From: Porphyromonas circumdentaria
Lineage (GTDB): Bacteria > Bacteroidota > Bacteroidia > Bacteroidales > Porphyromonadaceae
Reading direction: 5' to 3'
Length of the DNA: 64,000 bases
Assembly: GCF_900167105.1 (NCBI RefSeq)
Contig: NZ_FUXE01000009.1
Coordinates: 26,308-90,307, forward strand
In this document: positions 53,137 to 63,675 of the stretch, one piece after another
Position numbering within the stretch: the first letter of the stretch is position 1
Layout: each line of letters begins with the position of its first letter
Position numbers and translations under genes: made by a program
Notes under the pieces: generated by a model
Told to the model about the DNA's origin: nothing
What the model saw: only the letters and a program-made list of their open reading frames with translations
Database searches by the model: none

Positions 53137-54582
53137 TCAGTCATCTAATTCTTCTCCCTTTTTCAGCATCACCAGTCTATGTATAAGAGTGGCAATAGGA
53201 GCAGCCTCATTATAAAAGAAAAATGTTGCGCCATCTGGTCTAAGGCTTAAAGTAGCATGACCATTTAGAGGATATCTCAAGGCCTCTTTAGCCATTTTGG
53301 CCACAGCACCTTTGGAGTTCATGTCAAGAATTACATACCCCATATCTCCCTTTATCAATGTGCTCGCTACTGGATGGTTGGCATAATTGGGTTGTGGCTT
53401 TTTCTCAAGTGGTTTAGGAGCCAAATAAAGAGTATTGTCTCTAAAACCAAGTACATACCTTCCAAAAGGAAAATCTAAACTCAAATCGTTACCATCTAAC
53501 TCGTCGCCGTCACGGAAAGGAGCTAATTTGTCTGCAATAACTGAAAATATTTCACGCGAAGTTTCTCCCTTTGTTTGAACAAATAGAGTTGCATCCACGC
53601 TATTAGGCCCCTCAATTGTAGAACTTTTTGCGCTCAAAGCAAGTGCCACGGTGCCATCGATTTCTGACAATAGGAAGTCATACTGCCCTACAATAGGCAT
53701 GCCAGAAAAACTCTTTAACATCTCTACCCAAGCTCTATTTTTAACGCCAACAGCAGCAAATAAATCTTGTTTAAGATCTAAGTAACTCAACAAATTTTTG
53801 TCAATAGCCCTTGCGATATTATGCTTGTCCCCGAGAGGATTTCCTTTGTCGTCCAAGAGAGCCACAGACATAGCTAATTTATCTCTTTTCAAGCTTAGGC
53901 TACCCATAAGGCGCACATCATATCGGTTAATATCATCCAAGTTGGGCTTAAGCAAAGGATTATTGGAGAAATCTACTACTGAAGTTAAGCTCTTGAGATT
54001 GACATATAGTCCTGCTTCATTGTCCAACACACTATGAATATAGCCCAGAGTACGAATAGAATTACCTCCATTCTTTTTCAAATTAACAGACTCTTTAATC
54101 AATGCAAAACCACCATTGGGAGTAATCCAAAGTTGTTTTTTATCAAAGAAAAAGCCCACTCCGTCAAACATACAATAAGAGAACTCCCCCTCTTCTTTTT
54201 CAATTTCTCCCCCTGCAGCTTGAAGAGTTTGTACAAAACCATCGTAATCTTTTATTAAAAGAGTGGTGGCAAGAGGTAGTTCGCCGTCTAAAGACATACG
54301 AGCAAAACAGAGTACTTTCTGTACATCAAGATTTTTCTTGAACAACATCAATTGAGCAAGAGTTTGAGGAGACAACATTTCCTCTAATTCCTTTTTCTGG
54401 AAAGAATCCATAATAGCATCTCCCCCTACAGCCATCAAAAGGGTTACATCCTCGGGAACTGTACCTAATAAGGCCATTTGTGGCGTGTCTTTTTTGGGGT
54501 CCTTTTTGTTACAAGACACAAAAAGAAGGGTCAAAGAGACCAAGAATAAGGGAAAAAACCCTGTAAGATTTAACTTTTTCAT
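53137..54582 (-). CDS. DUF4836-family lipoprotein, paralogue 2
   Basis: A 481-residue exported protein with lipobox FVSC (Cys24). It shares with paralogue 1 the same order of segments: LGTVPEDVTLLMAVGG, GVGFFFDKKQLWITPNGGFA, a KNLLSYLDLKQDLFAAVGVKNR-like stretch, FGRYVLGFRDNTLYLAPK and the end ATLSLRPDGATFFFYN. The pair therefore looks like a tandem duplication that has diverged. It begins 21 bp after the nfo stop, so nfo may head the unit. An imperfect -7 box (AATATTTG) precedes it. No function is known. Confidence 0.8.
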   Translation of the reverse strand: MKKLNLTGFFPLFLVSLTLLFVSCNKKDPKKDTPQMALLGTVPEDVTLLMAVGGDAIMDSFQKKELEEMLSPQTLAQLMLFKKNLDVQKVLCFARMSLDGELPLATTLLIKDYDGFVQTLQAAGGEIEKEEGEFSYCMFDGVGFFFDKKQLWITPNGGFALIKESVNLKKNGGNSIRTLGYIHSVLDNEAGLYVNLKSLTSVVDFSNNPLLKPNLDDINRYDVRLMGSLSLKRDKLAMSVALLDDKGNPLGDKHNIARAIDKNLLSYLDLKQDLFAAVGVKNRAWVEMLKSFSGMPIVGQYDFLLSEIDGTVALALSAKSSTIEGPNSVDATLFVQTKGETSREIFSVIADKLAPFRDGDELDGNDLSLDFPFGRYVLGFRDNTLYLAPKPLEKKPQPNYANHPVASTLIKGDMGYVILDMNSKGAVAKMAKEALRYPLNGHATLSLRPDGATFFFYNEAAPIATLIHRLVMLKKGEELDD

Positions 54583-54603
54583 AAAGCAAATATTTTAATC
54601 CGT

Positions 54604-55458
54604 TTACTTCTCTATCAGTGAATACAGCGTCCGTATCTCTTCTGCCCATAAGGTATCATCGGGCGTTTCCAAGATAATCGGCATATTGTCCAAATTGGGG
54701 TCATTTACAATCATACGGAAGAGTTCCATTCCCATAGTCCCCTTACCCATACTCTCGTGGCGGTCTACCCTACTTCCCAACTCTTTTTTCGAGTCGTTAA
54801 GGTGGATACCCGAGAGATAAGAAAGGCCGATGATTTTATCAAACTCATTCCAAAAATCTTTGTACCCATCGGGAGTACGTATTTCATAACCAGCCGATAA
54901 AGTATGGCACGTATCGATACAAACGCCAACTCTACTTTTATCCTCTACCTTATCTATAATATAAGCCAAGTGCTCCAGCTTAAATCCAAGATTAGAGCCC
55001 TGCCCTGCTGTATTTTCGAGTACTGCTTTAACCCCAGAAGTTGCCTCTAAAGCTCTATTAATCTCCTCTGCGATGTAGGTTAAACACTGCTCTTCGGAGA
55101 TTTCATTCAAATGACTACCTGGGTGAAAGTTTAAAAGTTTCAAACCCAATAGTTCGCATCGTTTCATCTCATCGCGAAACGCCAAACTACTTTTCTCCCG
55201 CATAGCAGCATCTGGGTTGCCCATATTAATAAGGTAACTATCGTGCGGAAGAACATAATCTGCCGAAAAACCATACTCCCCCATTAGTTCTTTAAAGCGA
55301 TTTATACTCTCCTGCTTCAAGGGGGGAGGGGTCCACTGTCGCTGATTGCGTGTAAAAAGAGCAAACGCTTTAGCTCCAATTGCTCTCGCATTCTCAACAG
55401 CACGTTCTACACCACCTGAGCTACTAACATGAGCTCCTATATATTTATTTATCATCAC
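54604..55458 (-). CDS. nfo: Endonuclease IV (deoxyribonuclease IV)
   Basis: AP endonuclease of base-excision repair. The 284-residue TIM-barrel protein has the three zinc-site signatures of the family: the [15 protein letters not shown] block, [16 protein letters not shown] and [23 protein letters not shown]-terminal [17 protein letters not shown] is also typical. Length matches E. coli Nfo. It precedes the DUF4836 pair by 21 bp. Confidence 0.96.
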   Translation of the reverse strand: MMINKYIGAHVSSSGGVERAVENARAIGAKAFALFTRNQRQWTPPPLKQESINRFKELMGEYGFSADYVLPHDSYLINMGNPDAAMREKSSLAFRDEMKRCELLGLKLLNFHPGSHLNEISEEQCLTYIAEEINRALEATSGVKAVLENTAGQGSNLGFKLEHLAYIIDKVEDKSRVGVCIDTCHTLSAGYEIRTPDGYKDFWNEFDKIIGLSYLSGIHLNDSKKELGSRVDRHESMGKGTMGMELFRMIVNDPNLDNMPIILETPDDTLWAEEIRTLYSLIEK

Positions 55459-55551
55459 GCCCCTAAATTAATGTTTTTTTACTCTCTGGCAAAAAAAATA
55501 GGTAATTAATCCTCTCCTCTTTTTGCGTAGGGGGCTATTCTCCCCTAAAAT

Positions 55552-56550
<999 letters not shown>

Positions 56551-56665
56551 TCAAGGCAATGCCGTTTTATAAAATCAAGAGATAAATTGAATAGAGCTTT
56601 CTGGAAAAATCTAACAGCCCCTACTCAATCTATCTCTTATACTTGATTATACTTTCTGTAAAGTC

Positions 56666-57292
56666 TTATCCTCCCGTATTATAACTGGTAATGACCAAAA
56701 CCAAATTCTTAATAAAGATATTGGCAGATATCGCCAAAAGAATCACACCAAAGAACTTACGAAGAGCAAATATTCCCCCCTTGCCTAACACTCTTTCGAT
56801 AATCCCGACGAAACGTAACATCAGATAGATCAGTACCAAGATGGCCAACATTGCAACCGATATATTGGTATAAGAAAGTCCGTCCGAGCGTAAAGTGAGC
56901 AACGTAGTAAAAGTAGCTGCCCCCGCAAAAAGGGGGAAAACAAGTGGGACGAAGTTAGCACCTCCCTCTGGTCCATCATCTTTGAATATTTGTATCCCGA
57001 AAAGCATCTCGACCGCCAAAACAAAAAGAACAATAGCCCCTGCTACTGAAAAGACCTCTCGACTAATGTCGAAGATACTCAACATAGGCTCTCCGATGAA
57101 GAGAAAAGCAAAGAAAAGTACTCCCGAACCAAGAGTTACCACCTCTGCACTGTATTTTTTCCCTCTTTGTTTCAAATCCAAAACAATAGGTATTGCCCCT
57201 ATTATATCTACTGCCGCAAAAAGCAGAGCAAAGGCTGCACCTATAGCTTCTATACTAAGACTGGCGAAGTCTGCGGTTATCCTATCCCACAT
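56666..57292 (-). CDS. MarC-family integral membrane protein
   Basis: A 208-residue protein with about six membrane helices, including AAVDIIGAIPIVLDL near the N-terminus and PLVFPLFAGAATFTTLLTLRSD in the middle, both MarC/UPF0056 signatures. The transported substrate is unknown; the old link to antibiotic resistance is not supported for the family. A promoter box lies about 110 bp upstream. Confidence 0.92.
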   Translation of the reverse strand: MWDRITADFASLSIEAIGAAFALLFAAVDIIGAIPIVLDLKQRGKKYSAEVVTLGSGVLFFAFLFIGEPMLSIFDISREVFSVAGAIVLFVLAVEMLFGIQIFKDDGPEGGANFVPLVFPLFAGAATFTTLLTLRSDGLSYTNISVAMLAILVLIYLMLRFVGIIERVLGKGGIFALRKFFGVILLAISANIFIKNLVLVITSYNTGG

Positions 57293-57400
57293 AAGTAATT
57301 CTATTTTTATTTAATCTATAGCTATTTTGTTTTGACGTTATAGGGCGCAAAAAAGAGGACTGCCCCACAGAGCGAAAAACTCTTTTCTGCAACTTGACGG

Positions 57401-57434
57401 CAAAGTTAGCTATTTCCATTTTTTTGTAAACAAA
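57401..57434 (-). promoter_or_regulatory. Candidate promoter of marC
   Basis: Minus strand TAACTTTG (57401-57408) with TTTG at 57431-57434, spacer 22 bp. Slightly long spacing but both boxes match. Confidence 0.5.
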
Positions 57435-57536
57435 TCAAGGACAAAATACACCCTACAGCCCCCTTTTAGCAAGTATTGTACAAATTCAAAAAGAGACAGC
57501 CAAATGACGTTTGGCGTGGAAAAACTCTTGAGACAC

Positions 57537-59993
57537 TTAGAAGTCAGCTCTCAAACGCACATTGATCTGCCTACGAGTAAGATAATTCGGTACAGCATAC
57601 TGATGATTAAAAGCATCCGTTATCCAATAGTATCCGCTCACATTGGCATTATCCAAAAGATTGAAAAACTCCAGCGAAACATCTACACTCTTAAAGGCCG
57701 ATAAAAAGCCATTACGCACTCTTCGTCGCGACTGCTCTTCATCGTACAGTCTGTATATAAGCCCCATATCAACACGTTTATAGCTTGCCCCTGTGAAAGC
57801 AGGCATCTGAAACTCTTGCGAGGGACGAAACTGCGGAAGGCCTCCCGACAACACCCCTCTTAAGCTGAGGCGTAACTTCTTGTAACCAGGGAAATAATCC
57901 TGAAAGAAAAGAGAGAAATTATAACTCGGGGCATTGGGTAGATCCATAGTTCCCACGTTCGGTATCGTTTGCCGACTCTTAAGAAGAGAAGCCGTAAGCC
58001 AAGAGTCAACCCCTGGAACGAACTCTCCAAAGAGTTTAACATCTACCCCAGCAATATACCCTCTACCGACATTATTTCCAAGATAGCGTACCTTGACATT
58101 GTCGACTACATAGGGGTTAAGATGATACAAATGTTTATAATAGAGTTCTGTAGATAGGCGGAACTTTCGCTCCTCTATTCTGAATTGATAATCTCCCCCC
58201 AATAAAAAGTGAAGAGAGCCCTGCGAACGTATAGAGGGGTTAAGGTGTACTTCGTTATTACCATTAGCATCAGTTACAGTAGTTCGTATTTCCTTGTAGA
58301 AAGGAGCCTGATAATAGAGCCCCGAGGCAACTCGAAAAGAAACTTTGGGCATAGCTTTTGGAGAGAAAGAGGCTACTACACGAGGACTTACTATAAACTC
58401 TTTGTTAAAACTCCAGTAAGAGGCACGCACTCCAGGGTAGAGAGAAAATGCCCCCTTAGCTGTCTCCCAATGCATCTCGTCCATGACATACGCCCCTAAG
58501 CGATGGCTCTGGAGCGCATTAGAGGAATAGAGGTTGTATAGCATCTCTATACGTTCTTCCTGTCGAGGTTGGTTGTAACCTGCCGAATCCCTTCTTGTCC
58601 ATTCACTGATATAGTCGCTTACCATCTCCCTTCGATAAGATATTCCCCCTTTTAGGGTATGGGCTTCGTGTATTTTCCAAAGAGCACTATAACTGGCTGT
58701 CAGTAGCGTATAGGTCAGACGGTTACGAGCATGTTCTAAATTCGTTCCCGTAGCCAGAGCATTGAGATTGGTAGAGACTTCCGAGGTGCTATTCTTCCCT
58801 CCCCCCATATCTACATTATCAAGATAGTACGCTCCCTCAATATCATAGGTTTCTTCTTCTCCACTATTATAAACCCCTATATTAAAACTGTGCCTTTGCT
58901 CTGCAGAGGGAGTAAAAGAGAGACCTAAAGAACCAAAGAAAGAGAGAAAATGATCTCGCTCACGCCCATCAAAATAGATTTTTAGTGTCTTTGCATTGGT
59001 TACTGTACCAAAAGAAGTTTCTCGTGTTTGAGGTATAAAAGAGTAATGGGTCGATGATGTGTTGCCCAAGAAATGTAGCATCCAAGACTTATTGAGGCGT
59101 AAAGTCATGTAAGTTTGAGCATCAAAATAGAGGGGTTCATACTCTCCTTTCGTATCGAAAGTGCTCAACAAAGCCTTTCCACTCTTAAAACGCACGCCCG
59201 TTACTTGAGTAAAACGACCGTGACGAGACCCCACATAAACCTGTACCCCCTGTAGTCCAGCCTCGGCAGAGGCTTCGAAGCGATCGGGTATTTTGTATCG
59301 AATATCCAATACGGAAGACATTTTATCGCCATATTCGGCAGTAAATCCTCCTGCAGAAAAGGTTACCGAGCGCGTCATATCAGGATTGACAAAACTCAAC
59401 CCCTCCTGCTGGGCAGAACGCACCAAGAGAGGTCGGTACACCTCCATACCATTGACATAAACCATGTTTTCGTCATAACTCCCCCCTCGAACGGAGTATT
59501 GACTACTCAACTCATTGTTTTGAGTTACCCCCGCGTAGGTGGCAACCAAAGACTCTACCCCACCTGTCGGAGAACTGTTAATGCGAATATTTTCTGCCGA
59601 TATTCGCTCCATATTCTGCTGTTTTTTCTGGGTAGCAACTACAGTTACAGTGCTTATTTCAGTGGCCTCTTCGGGGAGCTCAACATTCAAACGGAGATCT
59701 GTTGAAATACCTTTAGGAAACGTTTTTTGTACAGACCTATATCCTAAACTGCTGAACTCTATAACAAGCGAATCGGCAGAAATGGGAAGAGAAAAAGAAT
59801 AATACCCTTTCAAATTGGTGGAAGCTCCCAACGCTCGCCCCTTGACCTTTACGTTAGCAAACTCAATGGGCTTACGCTCTCGATCCAGAACATAACCATG
59901 AATACGAACACTCTGCGACCATGCACTCCCTACGGTAAGGAGTAGCAGTCCGAAAAAAAAGGAATAAGTTTTCTGAAATCTATTCTTTTTCAT
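57537..59993 (-). CDS. TonB-dependent outer-membrane receptor
   Basis: Outer-membrane barrel for TonB-driven uptake of an unknown ligand. From ATG 59993 it is 818 residues. Signal peptide FFFGLLLLTVGSAWS; a carboxypeptidase-regulatory-like domain (IHGYVLDRERKPIEFANVKVKGRALGAST, about 28-110); the plug domain (STVTVVATQKK, QYSVRGGSYDENMVYVNGMEVYRP). A beta-barrel follows, ending NVRLRADF with the terminal Phe needed for BAM assembly. I prefer ATG 59993 over a GTG at 60017 because the signal peptide then starts normally and a -7 box lies in between. No SusD partner is adjacent, so a SusC role is unlikely. Confidence 0.92.
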   Translation of the reverse strand: MKKNRFQKTYSFFFGLLLLTVGSAWSQSVRIHGYVLDRERKPIEFANVKVKGRALGASTNLKGYYSFSLPISADSLVIEFSSLGYRSVQKTFPKGISTDLRLNVELPEEATEISTVTVVATQKKQQNMERISAENIRINSSPTGGVESLVATYAGVTQNNELSSQYSVRGGSYDENMVYVNGMEVYRPLLVRSAQQEGLSFVNPDMTRSVTFSAGGFTAEYGDKMSSVLDIRYKIPDRFEASAEAGLQGVQVYVGSRHGRFTQVTGVRFKSGKALLSTFDTKGEYEPLYFDAQTYMTLRLNKSWMLHFLGNTSSTHYSFIPQTRETSFGTVTNAKTLKIYFDGRERDHFLSFFGSLGLSFTPSAEQRHSFNIGVYNSGEEETYDIEGAYYLDNVDMGGGKNSTSEVSTNLNALATGTNLEHARNRLTYTLLTASYSALWKIHEAHTLKGGISYRREMVSDYISEWTRRDSAGYNQPRQEERIEMLYNLYSSNALQSHRLGAYVMDEMHWETAKGAFSLYPGVRASYWSFNKEFIVSPRVVASFSPKAMPKVSFRVASGLYYQAPFYKEIRTTVTDANGNNEVHLNPSIRSQGSLHFLLGGDYQFRIEERKFRLSTELYYKHLYHLNPYVVDNVKVRYLGNNVGRGYIAGVDVKLFGEFVPGVDSWLTASLLKSRQTIPNVGTMDLPNAPSYNFSLFFQDYFPGYKKLRLSLRGVLSGGLPQFRPSQEFQMPAFTGASYKRVDMGLIYRLYDEEQSRRRVRNGFLSAFKSVDVSLEFFNLLDNANVSGYYWITDAFNHQYAVPNYLTRRQINVRLRADF

Positions 59994-60001
59994 TGCAAAT
60001 G

Positions 60002-60009
60002 CAAATATA
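60002..60009 (-). promoter_or_regulatory. -7 box directly before the TonB receptor gene
   Basis: TATATTTG on the minus strand ends 8 bases before the ATG at 59993. Transcription would start within 1-3 nt of the start codon. Confidence 0.5.
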
Positions 60010-60261
60010 CATTTCACAAGAGGAAAACGAAATACTCTCCCCTTTTATTGAGTGTAGGCACTTTTATGATGAGTGCGATAATGGGCAATACTCACGCAGT
60101 AGATATACCGCTACCAACTCAATCTCGCATACAACAAAAGAGGCCTTTTTCTGAGATCTCTATTTATAGTTTCTTCTCTTTTCCAAAAACTCCTTTAGCT
60201 TACTCATAAAAAACTGAAGAACAGGAGATAAAATACGTTTTCACTCGAAGCATTTTATATT

Positions 60262-60348
60262 TCCAGATTAGATATACATATATTTAGATTGAATATACAT
60301 ATATTCAAGTTGAATATATATATACTCAGATTAAAAATAGAGAATTAC
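60262..60348. repeat. AT-rich dispersed repeat cluster, copy C
   Basis: Three to four units of 20-22 bp around TAGATTGAATATACATATAT. The right flank AGAGAATTACTC (60339-60350) matches AAAGAATTACTC beside copy A, so the repeat family has a partly shared edge. Related to clusters at about 3571 and 22024. Confidence 0.8.
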
Positions 60349-60573
60349 TCATAGCCTTATAAGTTTCTGAATAGTAGAAAACTATTTACAAAGCAGATAT
60401 AAATGCTATACAACATGTATTATAGCATGCTCTTGTTTTGAAAGAGAATCAGACTAACAACTTCTACATATTCACATTGTTATAACGCTAAAATGTTCCA
60501 CATTAAGAAGATGCGTACAAGATAATAACCCGAAGAAATACCAATCGTAGCGAAGATCTACAGGGAATAAGCA

Positions 60574-60603
60574 TTGCATTTTATTTCAATATTTTTATAT
60601 TTG
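60574..60603 (+). promoter_or_regulatory. Consensus promoter 254 bp upstream of the LRR protein gene
   Basis: TTG (60574-60576), exactly 19 bp, then TATATTTG (60596-60603). It matches the Bacteroidota consensus in both boxes and spacing. Confidence 0.7.
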
Positions 60604-60856
60604 CGATTGTAAAAAACGATATATTATCACAAAAACAGCTTTGTCATACTCTCAAAAACAAGACTTTTCATTAAAACATATTGCAGATAGAGAAAAGGCA
60701 GAGTGAAAGATAATGAAAGCATAACAGGTTATTATATAACTGTTTTTTAAGGGAATAACTCAATACTACATTACGCAATACTAATTCTTTAGCGGTAGTA
60801 ATCGGTTCTTCTTTCGCTAAAGAAAATAAACATCTAAGAACCTTGATTTCTGGTAT

Positions 60857-62392
60857 ATGAAGAAGATATTTTATTCCTTATGTTTTTTTGTAACATTTCT
60901 GAGTCTCTACGCTACGGCACAAACAAACGGGAAAAGTCAGAATGACATTAAATCCCTAAAGAGGGAACAAAGCGAGATAAAAGGTATTCGACTAAAAACT
61001 CAGGCCCAAAAGGGAAAGGTGCTGCGCATGGAAATCACAGCTAACGGCTCTTTCACTGTTAAGGGGATAGAGTTTGTAGAAAAAAAAGATGTTTTTGGCG
61101 AAATATACAACTACTATAAAGTATTACAAGAAGAGATTTTTATAGAAGGAGATATCGTCTCTTTATCTTGTAATCACTGGGAGTTAGACGCGATAGATGT
61201 CAGTCGAGCTCCTTCTCTCGAAGAGTTTTATTGTCATGACAATAAGCCAGCCTCGTTAGATTTCTCACACAACCCTCAGCTAAAAAAGCTCATTTGCAGT
61301 CTATGTGATATCAAAGCATTGAACTTATCACACAACACACAATTAAAGTTTTTAGACTGTAGTGAAAATGATTTAAGTGAGCTAAAGCTCGAGAACAACA
61401 AAAAACTACGAATAGTATCGTTTCAGAGTAATAAAATTGCCCAGGTGGATTTGGGCTCCTTAGCAGAATTAGAAGAATTTTACTGCGACAATAATCTGCT
61501 AACCTCCTTAGATTGCTCCAATAATCCCAAGCTTCAAGTTCTAAAGTGTAATACCAATCAACTGACCTCGCTAACCTTGGATAACCTTCAAAATCTAAAA
61601 GAGCTACAATGTGCTCAGAATAGATTTAAAAACCTTTCAATCAACTCCGCCTCTTTAGTAGAGTTTTTTATCTCAGACAATGTTTTAGAGCATATCTCTT
61701 TAACGGCTCCCAAACTCGAAATTTTAGTTTGTTACGGCAATCTTTTAACCTCATTAGATCTCTCAAAATGCCCCGAAATGAATACCCTATCTTGTCACAC
61801 CAACAAATTCAAAACACTAAACCTTTCCTTCTCTCCCAAACTGGAATACCTCTGGTGTAACAACAATGAATTGGAAGAACTTGATTTTTCTTCAAACCCT
61901 CGCATCCTTTCAATAACCTGTTATAGCAATTCCATACGACAAAAGGCAATGGAGAAACTTATACAAACACTGCCCGCAAGAGAAGAAGCCGAGATGGCAA
62001 CCATTATATTGGTTGATTCAAAAAACGAACTCGAAAAGAACGAATGCTCAGTCAAATCCGTAAATAAAATAAAAGAAAAACAGTGGAGTGTATACGACTA
62101 TGACGGCGGCGAAACTCCTTACCCAGGGGTCTCGTACGAAGGGCAAAGCACCTCTAATGAGAGAGTGCATAAGAGTAGTATCCATTTATATCCCAATCCC
62201 GTTACGGATTATCTTTACCTCCATAATGAAATCAATGAATCAAAAGAAGCAAAATTGTTTTCGGAAGATGGAAATCTCCTCCTTTCAATTCCTACGACAA
62301 ATTCCGTAGAGGTAATAGATTTAAGTACCTTTAGATCAGGCAGCTATATTCTACAAGTTGGCAAGGAGTCAAAGGTTATCTTGAAAAGATAA
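60857..62392 (+). CDS. Leucine-rich-repeat surface protein with T9SS sorting domain
   Basis: A 511-residue secreted protein. Signal peptide MKKIFYSLCFFVTFLSLYATA. A charged segment follows (about 25-50), then leucine-rich repeats of about 21 residues from about 110 to 370 of the BspA/internalin-like type (LDCSNNPKLQVLKCNTNQLTSL). A short linker leads to a T9SS type A C-terminal sorting domain at about 440-511 (IHLYPNPVTDYLYLH, GSYILQVGKESKVILKR). Such proteins bind host or bacterial partners in other species; that is family knowledge. Unlike the LRR lipoprotein at 27988, it has no lipobox and is exported by T9SS. Confidence 0.88.
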   Translation: MKKIFYSLCFFVTFLSLYATAQTNGKSQNDIKSLKREQSEIKGIRLKTQAQKGKVLRMEITANGSFTVKGIEFVEKKDVFGEIYNYYKVLQEEIFIEGDIVSLSCNHWELDAIDVSRAPSLEEFYCHDNKPASLDFSHNPQLKKLICSLCDIKALNLSHNTQLKFLDCSENDLSELKLENNKKLRIVSFQSNKIAQVDLGSLAELEEFYCDNNLLTSLDCSNNPKLQVLKCNTNQLTSLTLDNLQNLKELQCAQNRFKNLSINSASLVEFFISDNVLEHISLTAPKLEILVCYGNLLTSLDLSKCPEMNTLSCHTNKFKTLNLSFSPKLEYLWCNNNELEELDFSSNPRILSITCYSNSIRQKAMEKLIQTLPAREEAEMATIILVDSKNELEKNECSVKSVNKIKEKQWSVYDYDGGETPYPGVSYEGQSTSNERVHKSSIHLYPNPVTDYLYLHNEINESKEAKLFSEDGNLLLSIPTTNSVEVIDLSTFRSGSYILQVGKESKVILKR

Positions 62393-62690
62393 TGGTAAAA
62401 TAAGAATTGACAGGATTCTAAAAGAGGCTGTCTCTTGGCAGTAAGGTTGCATTCAAAAAGGTGCACGCACAATTCGGGAAAAATCCTCCTTCCTTGTTAA
62501 AAACGGTAGTGTCCGAAATAAATGCCTACTTTTGTCATGCTGTAAGCTCCGTTGTTCTTAATTTGTTTTTGCTTCTTACCACAAAGTTAAGAGCTTCGGG
62601 GTTTACACACTTTTGTAGGACAGTATCTTATCAAAATATTGACAATCAAATCTCGCTTAAAAAGAGTTTTTAAGCAACAACATAGGTAAT
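62393..62690. other. Intergenic region containing an IS/MITE-like remnant
   Basis: Between the LRR gene and the convergent V-ATPase K gene. The main content is the remnant at 62507-62627. The small frame at 62461-62673 runs through this remnant and is not supported. Confidence 0.6.
62507..62627. repeat. IS/MITE-like remnant, copy 2
   Basis: About 121 bp, related to 48736-48858. The ends form an imperfect terminal inverted repeat: TAGTGTCCGAAATAAA on the left against TACTGTCCTACAAAAG (complement of the right end). An internal inverted repeat TTCTTAATTTG/CAAAGTTAAGA is also shared with copy 1. It has no coding capacity, and I cannot assign an IS family. Confidence 0.65.
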
Positions 62691-62722
62691 AAAAAAGAGG
62701 AGCTTCTTTATAAGAGCTCCTC
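62691..62722 (-). terminator. Terminator after the V-ATPase K gene
   Basis: Minus strand: GAGGAGCT (62715-62722 complement), loop, AGCTCCTC (62697-62704 complement), then TTTTTT. It lies 45 bp past the stop. Confidence 0.8.
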
Positions 62723-62766
62723 CTTCATTTCAGTTTATCCTCCGATAAAGGATAAAACTACTTTAG

Positions 62767-63291
<525 letters not shown>

Positions 63292-63300
63292 TTATTATAC

Positions 63301-63606
63301 TTAAAGTTTAAAAGGCCTGTACTCACGTCCTCCTCCCTCAAATTCAGAGTTCTTATAAAACTCTACAAAAGTCAAACGTAAAGGGTGTACAAGCGAACTA
63401 ATCATACAAAGACCGAAGTTGAGACCATGCCCAAAAAGAAGAATTATACCCATCACAATAAAGTTGAGTCCTGCGGGCAAATCTCCTCCAATCTGTACAG
63501 CGAGGTTGTTAAAGACCCCTCCTAAAATTCCTCCCGTCAAACCAATGGCAAAGAGACGGATATAAGACAAAGTATCTTGTATTTTCCAGTAGTAAGTGCA
63601 ACGCAA
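63301..63606 (-). pseudogene. V-type ATP synthase subunit I, C-terminal fragment cut by IS30-type element
   Basis: Only the last 100 or so residues of a roughly 600-residue subunit I remain: DTLSYIRLFAIGLTGGILGGVFNN and NFIVMGIILLFGHGLNFGLCMISSLVHPLRLTFVEFYKNSEF, then a normal end GGGREYRPFKL. These match the membrane-embedded stator region next to the ring. The apparent start (a TTG) falls in the element, so it is a by-product of the insertion. The N-terminal part presumably lies right of the element, outside the window. Homology appears to stop at about 63585-63605. If no other copy exists, the ATPase is probably non-functional. Confidence 0.75.
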
Positions 63607-63617
63607 ATAGAAAGAAT

Positions 63618-63647
63618 ATCCCCAGAGGGGCTAGCCCCTCTGGGGAT
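63618..63647. repeat. Perfect 30-bp palindrome at the IS30 left end
   Basis: Half-site ATCCCCAGAGGGGCT followed at once by its exact reverse complement, no loop. In RNA it would fold into a very stable hairpin. It sits just inside the likely element end, upstream of the transposase promoter, where it could block transcription entering from the disrupted gene. Confidence 0.9.
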
Positions 63648-63660
63648 GGGCGTCAAAGAT

Positions 63661-63668
63661 TATATTTG
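63661..63668 (+). promoter_or_regulatory. -7 box before the transposase gene
   Basis: TATATTTG ends 7 bases before the transposase ATG, so the mRNA would start at or near the start codon. No -33 TTG is evident. Confidence 0.5.
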
Positions 63669-63675
63669 CGTGAAT

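Larger units (their letters stand above)
60018..60856. other. Divergent intergenic region upstream of the LRR protein gene
   Basis: About 840 AT-rich bp without a credible gene. It has AT-rich repeat copy C at 60262-60348 and a textbook plus-strand promoter at 60574-60603. The sequence between that promoter and the LRR gene (about 250 nt) is a long leader or a separate RNA. Confidence 0.65.

Noticed and set aside
57537..59993. SusC-type glycan importer
   Set aside because: The barrel is shorter than SusC proteins and no SusD gene is adjacent, so a plain TonB receptor is the safer call.
62461..62673. 70-codon frame between the LRR gene and the V-ATPase K gene
   Set aside because: It crosses the MITE-like remnant and has no recognisable feature; the related remnant at 48736 does not preserve the frame.
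63618..63647. The 30-bp palindrome as a split IS30 target site
   Set aside because: IS30-type elements insert into palindromic targets and would split them; this palindrome is intact, so it is not the duplicated target itself.
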